64,000 nucleotides of DNA from Bacteroidales bacterium (GTDB taxonomy: Bacteria; Bacteroidota; Bacteroidia; Bacteroidales; UBA932): NCBI GenBank assembly GCA_017415715.1, contig JAFQFD010000004.1, forward strand, positions 1 to 64,000, given 5' to 3'. Below, in pieces: positions 33,885-42,045 of this stretch; the first letter of the stretch is position 1; every line of letters begins with the position of its first letter. The notes beneath the pieces are model-generated. The model worked only from the letters and a program-made list of their open reading frames with translations, had not been told where the DNA came from and searched no databases. The position numbers and the translations under genes were made by a program.

Positions 33885-34547
33885 ATGTCAATAATCAACG
33901 AAGCGCTCGCCCCATGCAGCAAATGCGGGCAGCAGACCAAAGTAACGGTCTACAAAAGCATAAACATCAGCGAAAATCCCGAACTCAAGGAAAAGGTGAA
34001 GGACGGCTCGCTCTTCCTGTGGGAATGCCCGCACTGCGGCCAGGTGAACCTCGCAAAGTACGAGACCCTCTACCATGATCCGGCAGCAAAGCTCATGGTA
34101 TGGCTGCTCCCTGCCGGCGAAATCTCTGAAACCCAGATGCAGGCCATCACAATGCACACAAAGGCCATGGGCGGATACACACTCCGCCGCGTGAATGACA
34201 TGGGCTCACTGATGGAAAAGGTCCTGATTTTTGAAGCAGGTCTTGATGATGTAGTGCTCGAAATGTGCAAGTATGTGACCAAGCTGGAGATGCTCCAGAA
34301 GAGCGTGGCTGCGGAGCAGAAAGAAGAATTCCTCGCTGCGACATTCCACTTCTACCGCTCGGAAGGCGAAGACGACGCACGCGTCCTCACATTCATGTAC
34401 GGACTCGGCGGCCAGATGCTCGGCGTCAACATAGGCTGGAACGTCTACCAGGACTGCGCAGGCATCCTGCAGCGCAACCCGCAGATCAAGCCGGCCGAAG
34501 GCTTCGCCCGCATAGACGCCGCCTGGCTCGCCTCTCTCCTGGCATAA
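33885..34547 (+). CDS. CpXC-type zinc-ribbon protein
   Basis: The 220-aa cytoplasmic protein opens with a likely zinc ribbon made of CSKCG (~11-15) and CPHCG (~49-53). A mixed alpha/beta region follows (LMVWLLPAGEISETQMQAITMHT). This matches the CpXC domain layout; the function of the family is unknown. It starts 1 bp after the 30845 gene and is probably cotranscribed. Base composition rises in GC toward the 3' end. Confidence 0.6.
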   Translation: MSIINEALAPCSKCGQQTKVTVYKSINISENPELKEKVKDGSLFLWECPHCGQVNLAKYETLYHDPAAKLMVWLLPAGEISETQMQAITMHTKAMGGYTLRRVNDMGSLMEKVLIFEAGLDDVVLEMCKYVTKLEMLQKSVAAEQKEEFLAATFHFYRSEGEDDARVLTFMYGLGGQMLGVNIGWNVYQDCAGILQRNPQIKPAEGFARIDAAWLASLLA

Positions 34548-34576
34548 CTCTTCGTCTGATTCTGCAATCATATTTT

Positions 34577-34618
34577 GTATTGTCTCGGAAAAACTTTGTC
34601 ATTTTTCTGAGACGATAC
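34577..34618. terminator. Bidirectional stem-loop between converging genes
   Basis: GTATTGTCTCGGAAAAA pairs with TTTTTCTGAGACGATAC around an 8-nt loop. It sits between the CpXC gene and the outer-membrane gene that converges on it, so it can serve both strands. Confidence 0.65.
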
Positions 34619-34707
34619 AGAAATCCCGGCAAATTATTGTCAGACCGACGCTCAAGGCATGAGTATTATAGAATGTTTCCTCCAGGCCTTTGACTTACAT
34701 CCGTCTG

Positions 34708-35418
34708 TTAAAATGAATACCCAAACTTTAAACCTGGAAGAATATTTTCGTCACCAAAATATGCTACCGATGCACCAAACCACCACATGCCGCCTTTATC
34801 CGGTTTCCATGAACGGAAACGGGTTCCTAACGACAGATCAAGATAAGGTTTTACATTAAGTACGTCATAACCCAAATCTAAAGACACATATGGGGAGCAT
34901 CTTTTATTACCGATAGTATAGCGGAATTCCGCAAATATCGGCACACTGTTCAATGTAGATGGTATGGTAGCAAACGATAGTCCTCCACCTATGAAAAAAT
35001 TCTCTAACACATGGTAACCTCCGATGGCATTGACCCTGATCATATATGGCAGACCGGCACCGAACTCAAACATAAAGAGACGACCCTTTTGTCCATCACC
35101 AAGCTCAAAAAGCGATTCAGAGTATGATTTGTTCTGTGCGTGACCTGAAAGCCACAGAGGAACTCCCACAAGCACCATGGCTACGCCTGTTCCGGCTGTA
35201 ATCATACCTGCTATCGACTGATACCCGTTAGAATAATGATTACTGAACTCATCCATCATTACCATTGCAGAACCACCGGCAACGACTCCAATGCCAGATA
35301 AAGTCAATGTCTTTCCAAGGTTTTCGCCCTTATGGTAAGTTTCCTGAGCTTTCACACTCTGAATCTCTACAGACATTAACATCAGTAGAAGTAACATCAG
35401 TTTGGATAATCTGCACAT
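34708..35418 (-). CDS. Outer-membrane beta-barrel protein of unknown function
   Basis: The 236-aa protein has a signal peptide (LMLLLLMLMSVEIQSVKAQ). A hydrophobic Gly-rich segment (LTLSGIGVVAGGSAMVMMDE and AGMITAGTGVAMVLVGVPLW) precedes a C-terminal barrel of about eight strands ending PGLKFGYSF. The helical hairpin recalls the protein at 9386-9868. It lies 28 bp downstream of the C10 protease gene on the same strand, so it is probably the third gene of that operon. No function assigned. Confidence 0.65.
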   Translation of the reverse strand: MCRLSKLMLLLLMLMSVEIQSVKAQETYHKGENLGKTLTLSGIGVVAGGSAMVMMDEFSNHYSNGYQSIAGMITAGTGVAMVLVGVPLWLSGHAQNKSYSESLFELGDGQKGRLFMFEFGAGLPYMIRVNAIGGYHVLENFFIGGGLSFATIPSTLNSVPIFAEFRYTIGNKRCSPYVSLDLGYDVLNVKPYLDLSLGTRFRSWKPDKGGMWWFGASVAYFGDENILPGLKFGYSF

Positions 35419-35446
35419 AATCTTATGATTTTGAACTATAAACTTA

Positions 35447-36790
35447 TTAAAAATCTAACGAAATATCAAGCGAGTCCGGCAAATCATAAGAAATCAATCT
35501 AAAATGACTATTATAATTCGTATCATAATAGTCATCAGTGTTTTTACTTGATTCAGTATCATACTTCACAGCATGAACAGGATTGAAGCAAGACAATGAA
35601 AAATGTCCATTACAAGTGCCACTCCATCCAAAATTGAAATGAAACAATCTATTACCCAGAATATCTACATCCATTCCATCTATTACCCATGAATGTCCAT
35701 TGAAAAAATTACCATTTTCAATAGCCGAGATAAATAGGGGTTTTTGATTACGCAAGTGTGTTTCTGTTATTCGCTGCATTGTTTCTGTAAACTCTGAGTC
35801 ACAATGACGTATTACGTTCTTATATTTCAGTTCATTTTTCATTAACAACTCTATTTGTCTAGGAGTAATCAAAGTACCCTGACTAGTCGATAAGTGAGTA
35901 ACATTATTAAAGATAGATCCATATAGCAATGAAACTTGCTCTCGAGCTAACGCATCTAAAGATGAGACAATATTAGCTGCCTTGATGTCATCCCAAAGTA
36001 TCTTCTCCTTATTTACCGAATAATTTTTAGGCGCCTCATTATATGCCATAATCATCGCAAGGGCTGCTGTTGAACAACCGGCTAAAGCATATTTGCCGTT
36101 GTCTTTCAAACAATATTTATTAAATGTACTTAAGGTATTCCAATGACCTTGTCCCCACGTTAGTTCTATCAAAGGCTCGACAGTTTGAATAACCGTCTCG
36201 CCTGAAACAGGCGGAGCATAATAAATATTTCCTTGCAGATCTATTGCTCCTTTGATCATATTCGTTACAAAGCGCTGATTTGTCATTACATAATAATCTT
36301 CATCTTCTTCGCAATACCAATCAAATGTTGTCCAATCAATAGATTCACTTGTATCTGATTCGCCATTTTCTAGAAATTTATCTGTTATTTCTAGAGTTTC
36401 TGGATTAATGTTTCCCCGATCAACAACTGCAACTATCGGTGCTACACTGGTATTCGCACCGAGTACTGCAAAACCTTCATTATCTGCAAAATTTACCAAA
36501 TAAGCATTAGGATAAGTTACTGTAGCTGAGGATTTAGTGTCAATGTCATCATTATAATAAGTATTAAAGGAAAGAATTTTTCTTTCTGTTCCAGATTTAG
36601 TCATACAAAAACCCGAATGAATCATAAAATCAGATAAAACATTCATAGCATCCTCTGGTGTCACTTCGAAAATCCCTTGATTAGATTGATTTTCCTCTTT
36701 TGTTAACTCAGAATATTTATCTACCTCTACACACGCGCTGAACATAAGTAGGATTGATGCAAAAATAAATTTCTTCATAGTCTTACTCAA
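35447..36790 (-). CDS. C10-family cysteine protease (streptopain-like) lipoprotein precursor
   Basis: The 447-aa precursor has lipobox MFSAC (C20), a propeptide of ~180 residues with YLVNFADNEGFAVLGANTSVAPIVAVVDRG, and a C10 catalytic domain. C239 in YALAGCSTAALAMIM and H366 in FFNGHSWVIDG align with the SpeB Cys-His pair; W389 in NFGWSGTCNGHF fits the oxyanion/Trp region. Members cleave host and matrix proteins, and Bacteroides has several. The gene overlaps the DUF3244 gene by 8 bp. The region is clearly more AT-rich than its neighbours, which suggests acquisition. The mature N-terminus cannot be fixed from sequence. Confidence 0.88.
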   Translation of the reverse strand: MSKTMKKFIFASILLMFSACVEVDKYSELTKEENQSNQGIFEVTPEDAMNVLSDFMIHSGFCMTKSGTERKILSFNTYYNDDIDTKSSATVTYPNAYLVNFADNEGFAVLGANTSVAPIVAVVDRGNINPETLEITDKFLENGESDTSESIDWTTFDWYCEEDEDYYVMTNQRFVTNMIKGAIDLQGNIYYAPPVSGETVIQTVEPLIELTWGQGHWNTLSTFNKYCLKDNGKYALAGCSTAALAMIMAYNEAPKNYSVNKEKILWDDIKAANIVSSLDALAREQVSLLYGSIFNNVTHLSTSQGTLITPRQIELLMKNELKYKNVIRHCDSEFTETMQRITETHLRNQKPLFISAIENGNFFNGHSWVIDGMDVDILGNRLFHFNFGWSGTCNGHFSLSCFNPVHAVKYDTESSKNTDDYYDTNYNSHFRLISYDLPDSLDISLDF

Positions 36791-37166
36791 TTAAAAATTC
36801 ACCTTCATAGACATCACCGGATTCGGTGATGTATTCGATTTCGTAGCAACCGGGAGTTCCGGAAATCTGCAGGAATGACTGCTGTTCATTTGATGAGTCA
36901 AAGGATGTCATCCAGAATTCGCCGGTGGAAGTGTTGGTTACTAGAACTTCTACTTCGCCGAGATTTACTGATGTTATAGTATGGATGCCTGAAAGTACAC
37001 TATAATATGCAGATTCAATACAACATCCTACCAAACCACGAACATTTTTTGTACCTTGTTCAAGTCTCAACGGAATTTTTAGAGGGGGCTTTTTCTCATC
37101 CGCACTTATCTCGAGTGCAGACAATGGCAGCAGCAAGGCCATCAATAAAATCAAAAGTTTTCTCAT
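36783..37166 (-). CDS. DUF3244 small secreted protein, probable partner of the C10 protease
   Basis: The 127-aa protein has a signal peptide (MRKLLILLMALLLPLSALEISA) and a single beta-sandwich-like domain: VNLGEVEVLVTNTSTGEFW, then SFLQISGTPGCYEIEYITES and YEGEFLIE. This is the DUF3244 layout. Small beta proteins next to C10 proteases act as Spi-like inhibitors or prodomain mimics in streptococci and Bacteroides. The 8-bp overlap with the protease gene supports a stoichiometric partner, but inhibition is inference. Confidence 0.72.
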   Translation of the reverse strand: MRKLLILLMALLLPLSALEISADEKKPPLKIPLRLEQGTKNVRGLVGCCIESAYYSVLSGIHTITSVNLGEVEVLVTNTSTGEFWMTSFDSSNEQQSFLQISGTPGCYEIEYITESGDVYEGEFLIE

Positions 37167-37190
37167 AACATGTGGTTTTAAAATTCAAGG

Positions 37191-37198
37191 CAAATGTA
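37191..37198 (-). promoter_or_regulatory. -7 promoter element of the DUF3244-C10 operon
   Basis: The minus strand reads TACATTTG (TAnnTTTG), 25 bp upstream of the DUF3244 ATG. Confidence 0.5.
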
Positions 37199-37233
37199 TC
37201 TACCCGATATGAGAATGCAATGAAAAAGGGCTG

Positions 37234-37328
37234 TTTGCGGTCTTTCAAAATGGGATTTTTGGAATTTATAACTAATTGTAAATCAATAAAATACAAAAAC
37301 CGAAAGATTTGCGGTCTTTCAGTTTTTG
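37234..37328 (-). terminator. Stem-loop after the TPR regulator, sharing a direct repeat with the downstream promoter region
   Basis: CAAAAACCGAAAGA (37294) pairs with TCTTTCAGTTTTTG (37315), with a T-rich run after it on the minus strand, so it should terminate the regulator transcript. The loop and 3' arm (TTTGCGGTCTTTCA, 37308-37321) recur exactly at 37234-37247, near the C10 operon promoter. The copy could be a regulatory site. Confidence 0.6.
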
Positions 37329-37357
37329 TAACATATTGTATTTCAACGGTTTACAAA

Positions 37358-39034
37358 TCAGCTTTGAAAGGGCTGAAATTGATCTAAAACTTCAAGAAAT
37401 TGTTGCTTATGCAGAGGATTCAATTCTTCTATCTGATGTCTGATTCTACTCTTTCGAATATATATGGTGTTCATCGTAGTATTCAAAAGATGGGAAATAG
37501 TCGTGACATCAAAACCGATGACAAACAGACTGAAGATGACATAATCCTTTTTCTTGAGGCCGGGAACTTCAACATGGAGATTGGACATGATATTGTCCAT
37601 ATCTTCATCAAGCATTGCCTCAAACTTTTCACTGTCACTATAATCTTCTGTGAAGCCCTCAACAAGAACAGACACTTTATTATATACTGATGTCTCAGCA
37701 TTCACAAGATCTTTTGAGTGTACGAACTGCTCATACAAGGCTCCGATTGTCTCAAATCTGGACCTATACAGAGAAATATATTTCTTTTTCAAAGAAGGGT
37801 AGTCTTCCCTCTTGGCCTCTTCCAGCTGACGTTTGATTTCGCTTATATGCTGAAAGTATCCCTCTCTGACTTCGTTTTGCTTTCTTACATACATACGTAT
37901 AAAAATAAATACAAGGAATAAAGCAAAGACTGACATCAGTATGATTATCCACATTGTCAAACGGGCGTTATGGGCTTTATATTCCGAGACTTTAGACTGT
38001 GACTCATAATAATCTCTTTGAGAAAGAGCCAAAGATTGCTTTAAAGCATCTGAAACTTCAATGTCATTATATTTTACATAATCTTCTAAATGAGACAAAG
38101 ATGATTGGAAATCTTCCTGAGATTTGGCAATCATATATTGCCAATACGAACTCGTACCTGACTTGTCTGACTCTAATTGATCTATTATATCTTGAGCTTC
38201 ATCATTCCTACCCATCATACTTAAAGAATAAGCCCAAGCCCAATAATACTTCAATGTCATATTTTTACCAGCATACTCATCATAATTAAGACTAAAAAGA
38301 CTGTCTGCATAAGGATAATCATGAGCACTTTTTATTACATTAATGAATGCCATTGAGGTCAGTGCTGATGATCTTATGTTATCATTAATACTAATATCGT
38401 TTATTAGTTGATTCAATATATCTTCCGATTTTTCAATACGATGAGTATTATAGTAAACTTGAGATATTCTCAACAATACAGATTGTAAATAATAGGTATT
38501 TGATATAGAATTAAATATATTAAAAGACTTAATCATACTGTTTTCTTCTTCTATAATATTATAAGTCTTTCCATAGGTATCAGCCTGAGCTACTTTTACC
38601 ATTCCCAAATACAGGCTGTCACACTTCTGCGCTACCTCTTCTGCTTTGGTAAATTCGACAATGGCCTTGTTATAGTCCTTCTGATAGTAATATGCAAGTC
38701 CGAGATAATAGAGGGAACGGGCGTAGTATTTACGCGGACCACGCTTTGAATAATAATCTACTGCAACCTGAGCTATGGAATCTTCGCTTACATCTATGAA
38801 ATTCTTATCAAGAGCCATAGCATGCAGCAAAGCATGGCGAGCCCTTGTCCTGTCAGTCTGCAATCTGCTGCGGTCCATAGTATCAAGGATGGCAAGTGCA
38901 CTGTCGGGACGTTCCATTATGAAGGTTTCTACTTCATCAAAAGTTCTGGTAATATCTCTTTGTGTGCAACCGAAAAGCGAAACAAGAAGGAGAAGAGGGA
39001 TGAGGAATCGTCTTGTTATCATAGTAAAGTTCAA
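37358..39034 (-). CDS. Membrane-bound TPR regulator with C-terminal helix-turn-helix
   Basis: The 558-aa protein has a lipobox-like signal (LLLVSLFGC), then TPR-like repeats over ~30-330 (ARSLYYLGLAYYYQKDYNKAIVEFTKAEE). One membrane helix follows (LTMWIIILMSVFALFLVFIFI, ~340-362), a coiled coil (EIKRQLEEAKRED), and a cytoplasmic helix-turn-helix near the end (GFDVTTISHLLNTTMNTIYIRKSR). This is a common Bacteroidota one-component design that reads periplasmic signals and binds DNA. It lies upstream of the C10 operon on the same strand and is the best candidate regulator of it. Very AT-rich coding sequence. Confidence 0.78.
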   Translation of the reverse strand: MNFTMITRRFLIPLLLLVSLFGCTQRDITRTFDEVETFIMERPDSALAILDTMDRSRLQTDRTRARHALLHAMALDKNFIDVSEDSIAQVAVDYYSKRGPRKYYARSLYYLGLAYYYQKDYNKAIVEFTKAEEVAQKCDSLYLGMVKVAQADTYGKTYNIIEEENSMIKSFNIFNSISNTYYLQSVLLRISQVYYNTHRIEKSEDILNQLINDISINDNIRSSALTSMAFINVIKSAHDYPYADSLFSLNYDEYAGKNMTLKYYWAWAYSLSMMGRNDEAQDIIDQLESDKSGTSSYWQYMIAKSQEDFQSSLSHLEDYVKYNDIEVSDALKQSLALSQRDYYESQSKVSEYKAHNARLTMWIIILMSVFALFLVFIFIRMYVRKQNEVREGYFQHISEIKRQLEEAKREDYPSLKKKYISLYRSRFETIGALYEQFVHSKDLVNAETSVYNKVSVLVEGFTEDYSDSEKFEAMLDEDMDNIMSNLHVEVPGLKKKDYVIFSLFVIGFDVTTISHLLNTTMNTIYIRKSRIRHQIEELNPLHKQQFLEVLDQFQPFQS

Positions 39035-39072
39035 TTATTCTGCAATATAGGACTTTTTATTGTGATTATTTC

Positions 39073-39080
39073 TAACTTTG
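39073..39080 (+). promoter_or_regulatory. -7 promoter element without a downstream gene
   Basis: TAACTTTG matches TAnnTTTG on the plus strand, but no gene follows; a nested stem structure begins about 40 bp later. Confidence 0.35.
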
Positions 39081-39117
39081 TCCACTGAATGTGACAATTC
39101 AATAAATACTTATAAAC

Positions 39118-39236
39118 CCTATCGTCTCCACCTCAAAACTCCTACAATTTAAATGACTGATAGGGCGATAGGTGGTCTTGCGTCTTTGGTGCGGGACTGC
39201 CTGTCTATCAGTAGGTTGTAGGAGACCGAGAGGTGG
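39118..39236 (+). other. Nested inverted-repeat structure, possible small RNA
   Basis: CCACCTC (39128) pairs with GAGGTGG (39230), CCTACAA (39141) with TTGTAGG (39216), and CTGATAG (39157) with CTATCAG (39205); GGTGGTCTT/GGGACTGCC can close the tip with wobbles. CCTATCG (39118) can alternatively pair with CGATAGG (39166), so two folds compete. No ORF. The strand is assigned from the upstream box only. Confidence 0.45.
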
Positions 39237-39374
39237 AACGGGAAGTCCTGCGCCATCTTTTTGTGCAGATTTCCAGAAATCAGAAATTCAGGGAAAGCTG
39301 CATTTCTCATAAAGTTTTAAAATTCACCATACTATAAGAGTATATACTTGCAACTTTCCCTTTTATATAAAACC

Positions 39375-39416
39375 CCACCGATGTATCGGATCAGTATGAT
39401 CTTGATACATCGGTGG
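39375..39416 (-). terminator. Intrinsic terminator after galK
   Basis: CCACCGATGTATC (39375-39387) pairs with GATACATCGGTGG (39404-39416). On the minus strand the stem is followed by GGTTTTATATAAAA. It lies about 115 bp past the galK stop. Confidence 0.8.
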
Positions 39417-39430
39417 AGATTTTGTCAGTC

Positions 39431-39516
39431 AAAAGCACAAATTACCCTGAATTTGTGCTTTTGAACTTGTTTTTTCGGGTTAAAAGCACATATGTGGTCG
39501 TTTTTGTGCTTTTAAC
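39431..39516. repeat. Two related hairpins with AAAAGCACA stems downstream of galK
   Basis: AAAAGCACAAAT/ATTTGTGCTTTT (39431-39462) and GTTAAAAGCACA/TGTGCTTTTAAC (39479-39516) share the stem AAAAGCACA. They lie between the galK stop and its main terminator, perhaps in the 3' UTR. The rest of the 39035-39531 gap holds the nested structure and the terminator only. Confidence 0.65.
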
Positions 39517-39531
39517 TTGAGCTTTTCGTTT

Positions 39532-40665
39532 TTAGAGTCTGCGGGCTCCGTCGCTGATCACTACAGGGATCACTACCGGCTCGTGGCCGTATTTCTCTGC
39601 GAATGCTGACTTTGCCTTGGCGATGAATGCATCGTAGAGCTCTGCCTTGACGAGGTTGATGGTGCAGCCTCCGAAGCCGCCACCCATGATGCGTGAACCT
39701 GTCACGCCACATTCCTGTGCCACTGTGGCGAGGAAGTCAAGCTCTTCGCATGACACTTCATAGTCCTTCGACATGCCCCAGTGAGTCTCGTACATGCGTG
39801 CTCCTACAGTCTCATAGTCGCCCTTCTCCAGAGCGTCGCACACGTCGAGGACGCGTCTCTCCTCACCGATCACATAGCGTGCGCGAAGGTAATCTTCCTC
39901 TGAGATCTGGTCCTTGATCGCCTCGAGCTGATCCATGGTAGCGCCACGGAGGAACTCCTGGCCGAGGACCTTGGCAACGCGCTCGCAAGATGCGCGGCGG
40001 TCGTTGTATGGCGAGCCTACGAGCTCATGCTTCACGCAAGAGTTCAGGAGGACGAGCTTGTAGCCGTGCTGCTCAGGGTCGAACGGGAAATATTCAAACT
40101 CCATAGAGCGGCAGTCAAGGCGCATGAGGTTGCCGGCCTTGCCGAACACTGAAGCGAACTGGTCCATGATGCCGCACTTCACGCCACAGTAGTTATGCTC
40201 TGTGCTCTGGCCGATGCGTGCGAGCTCGAACTTGTCTATGCCGAGATTGAAGAGCTCGTTGAGAGCGAATGCGAATGTGCTCTCAAGAGCTGCTGACGAT
40301 GACATGCCGGCTCCGAGAGGAACGTCGCCTGCGAATACTGTGTCAAAGCCTCCGACTACGCCGCCTCTCTTCTGGATCTCACGGCATACGCCGAAGATGT
40401 AGCGTGCCCAGCTCTGTGCAGGAGCGTCCTCTTCCTTGAGGCCGAACTCGCAATACTCGTCGAGGTCAAGAGCGAAAGCGCGTACCTTGTCTGTGCCGTT
40501 GAGCTTGATCTCAGCAATCATTCCCTTGTCGATGGCGCCCGGGAACACGAAACCGCCGTTGTAATCGGTGTGCTCGCCGATGAGGTTGATGCGGCCTGCT
40601 GATGCAAAGAATTCACCCTCACACTGGAAGAGGGTCTGGAATTTTGAGGCAATTTTAGTTTTCAT
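39532..40665 (-). CDS. galK: Galactokinase
   Basis: The 377-aa protein has all three GHMP-kinase motifs. GRINLIGEHTDYNGGFVFP is the galactose-binding signature near ~24-42. GDVPLGAGMSSSAALE is the ATP loop (~113-128). GSRIMGGGFGGCTINLV is motif III. CGIMDQFASVFG contains the catalytic Asp. It phosphorylates alpha-D-galactose at C1, downstream of GalM. Cytoplasmic. Single-gene unit with a candidate promoter about 120 bp upstream and a strong terminator. Confidence 0.97.
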   Translation of the reverse strand: MKTKIASKFQTLFQCEGEFFASAGRINLIGEHTDYNGGFVFPGAIDKGMIAEIKLNGTDKVRAFALDLDEYCEFGLKEEDAPAQSWARYIFGVCREIQKRGGVVGGFDTVFAGDVPLGAGMSSSAALESTFAFALNELFNLGIDKFELARIGQSTEHNYCGVKCGIMDQFASVFGKAGNLMRLDCRSMEFEYFPFDPEQHGYKLVLLNSCVKHELVGSPYNDRRASCERVAKVLGQEFLRGATMDQLEAIKDQISEEDYLRARYVIGEERRVLDVCDALEKGDYETVGARMYETHWGMSKDYEVSCEELDFLATVAQECGVTGSRIMGGGFGGCTINLVKAELYDAFIAKAKSAFAEKYGHEPVVIPVVISDGARRL

Positions 40666-40784
40666 ATTATTATGTTATTAGTTTTGTTTATGTCGGTGTG
40701 TTCTGGTGATGGTTGGAAGGTTGTGCAGGAATATGAAACTTGTCTACGTTACCCCTATCTGTTTATGTCGGTTATAAAATCTTT

Positions 40785-40792
40785 CAAAGATA
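40785..40792 (-). promoter_or_regulatory. -7 promoter element for galK
   Basis: The minus strand reads TATCTTTG (TAnnTTTG), implying a ~115-nt leader for galK. It lies immediately after the stop of the upstream gene. Confidence 0.4.
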
Positions 40793-40796
40793 AGAA

Positions 40797-41783
40797 TTAT
40801 CTGGTAATATTGAAACCGGAAAGTTTCAGGATTATGGGGCAGTGGTCGCTGACGCCGCCTATGTAGCGTGGGCCGGAGTATGTCCTGAGGGGTTTGAAGC
40901 CGGGATATTTCTTTTCGTATGTCATGAGGAAGGGTATCTGAAGTATGTCCATCCGGCTGTATTCTGCCAGTTTCGGACTGACGAGGAACATATCTATGAG
41001 GTCCCATCTGCCTTCATATCTTATGGTGCCGAGACCTTGCGCATAGAGGCTGTCGGACATGTTTGCAAGGATGCCGTCCAGCATGTTGAACTGATTGCCG
41101 TCCGGGTTGTCATTGAAGTCTCCCATGGCAACTATATGTGGTTCACCGACAGCGACGAGTGAGTCGCACATCTGGCGCAGGGCGAGCATGGCCGCGTCCC
41201 TTCGGGCGGCCGATGCCCCGGCCCCGCCGAACTTGGAAGGATGATGATTGACTATCAGATTGATTTTCTGTCCCATTCTGTTTTTAAGGCAGACCTGCAG
41301 GATGTCTCTGGTGGCGATTTTATTGCCATCTTCCTGAGGCACCTTCAATGAAACCGATATCTTTTCAAAGACAGATTCACGATACAGCAAAGCCACGTCG
41401 ATCCCTCTCCTGTCGCCGGAGTCAAAGTGTACTATCTTATAGTCATACTTACGTAATAAGGTAGAATTCAATAATTTATACAATACTCCCTTATTCTCCA
41501 CCTCCGCAAATCCTATGGCGTCCGGCATGCGTCCGCATTCCTCGCCTGCCCAGAAGATGCTTTTGGCTATGGCGTCGCACTTGGCATAGAACTTCCGCTT
41601 GCTCCACCGCCTGCCGCCAAAGGAAGAGAACTCCTTGTCCGACTCCCCCGTCCCGCCGTCTACATAGTCAAAGAAATTCTCTAAATTCCAGAACATCACC
41701 ACCAGAGAATCCCCTCCGGAGCCGCCCAGACACCTGACCGACAGCAATCCCCACAGAAACAGAAAACACACAATCTTCTTCAT
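40797..41783 (-). CDS. Exported endonuclease/exonuclease/phosphatase-fold protein
   Basis: The start ATG at 41783 gives 328 aa with a signal peptide (MKKIVCFLFLWGLLSVRCLG). The open frame extends 45 codons upstream only by reading through an inverted-repeat element. MFWNLENFFD, IGFAEVENKGVL, GIDVALLYR, VNHHPSK, IVAMGDFNDNP and GGVSDHCPIILKL are the EEP-fold active-site blocks: the metal-binding Glu, the GDFND Asp/Asn and the SDH histidine. Known members include secreted nucleases and phosphodiesterases. The substrate is unknown. Confidence 0.85.
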   Translation of the reverse strand: MKKIVCFLFLWGLLSVRCLGGSGGDSLVVMFWNLENFFDYVDGGTGESDKEFSSFGGRRWSKRKFYAKCDAIAKSIFWAGEECGRMPDAIGFAEVENKGVLYKLLNSTLLRKYDYKIVHFDSGDRRGIDVALLYRESVFEKISVSLKVPQEDGNKIATRDILQVCLKNRMGQKINLIVNHHPSKFGGAGASAARRDAAMLALRQMCDSLVAVGEPHIVAMGDFNDNPDGNQFNMLDGILANMSDSLYAQGLGTIRYEGRWDLIDMFLVSPKLAEYSRMDILQIPFLMTYEKKYPGFKPLRTYSGPRYIGGVSDHCPIILKLSGFNITR

Positions 41784-41800
41784 ACAATTATCTTTTATAT

Positions 41801-41901
41801 ATGTGATTATGGGGTGGAAAAACCGTGCTACCCCCTGGCCGCAGGGGGAAAGAGTATCCGTAGGATACGAAAGGGGTTGTTTTTCCACCCCATAATCACA
41901 T
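41801..41901. repeat. Long-armed inverted-repeat element, copy 1
   Basis: Perfect 23-bp arms lie at 41801-41823 and 41879-41901 (left arm starts ATGTGATTATGGGGTGG). The 55-bp core on the minus strand has hairpin GTATC-CTACG-GATAC, a T-rich link, hairpin CCCCCTGCGGCCAGGGGG, then TAGCACG. It sits between divergent genes, so it is not a terminator. Confidence 0.8.
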
Positions 41902-42009
41902 TTTATAACCATGTACAAATGTGAAATGAAATTTCTGAAGAGGGGATAAAAAAGAGAAAAAGTTGATGTAAAAAAAAGAAATAAATGAAAGAAAAAGAAA
42001 AAGTTAGCG

Positions 42010-42017
42010 TAAATTTG
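42010..42017 (+). promoter_or_regulatory. -7 promoter element for ychF
   Basis: TAAATTTG (TAnnTTTG), 28 bp upstream of the ATG at 42046, preceded by a long purine-rich stretch. Confidence 0.5.
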
Positions 42018-42045
42018 CGCCTTGTTAATTTAAAAGCATATCAGA

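Noticed and set aside
41801..41901. Rho-independent terminator
   Set aside because: It lies between the 5' ends of two divergent genes, where no transcript needs to end.
41784..41918. N-terminal extension of the exported endonuclease-like protein
   Set aside because: The extension reads through the long-armed inverted repeat and precedes a clear signal peptide starting at 41783.
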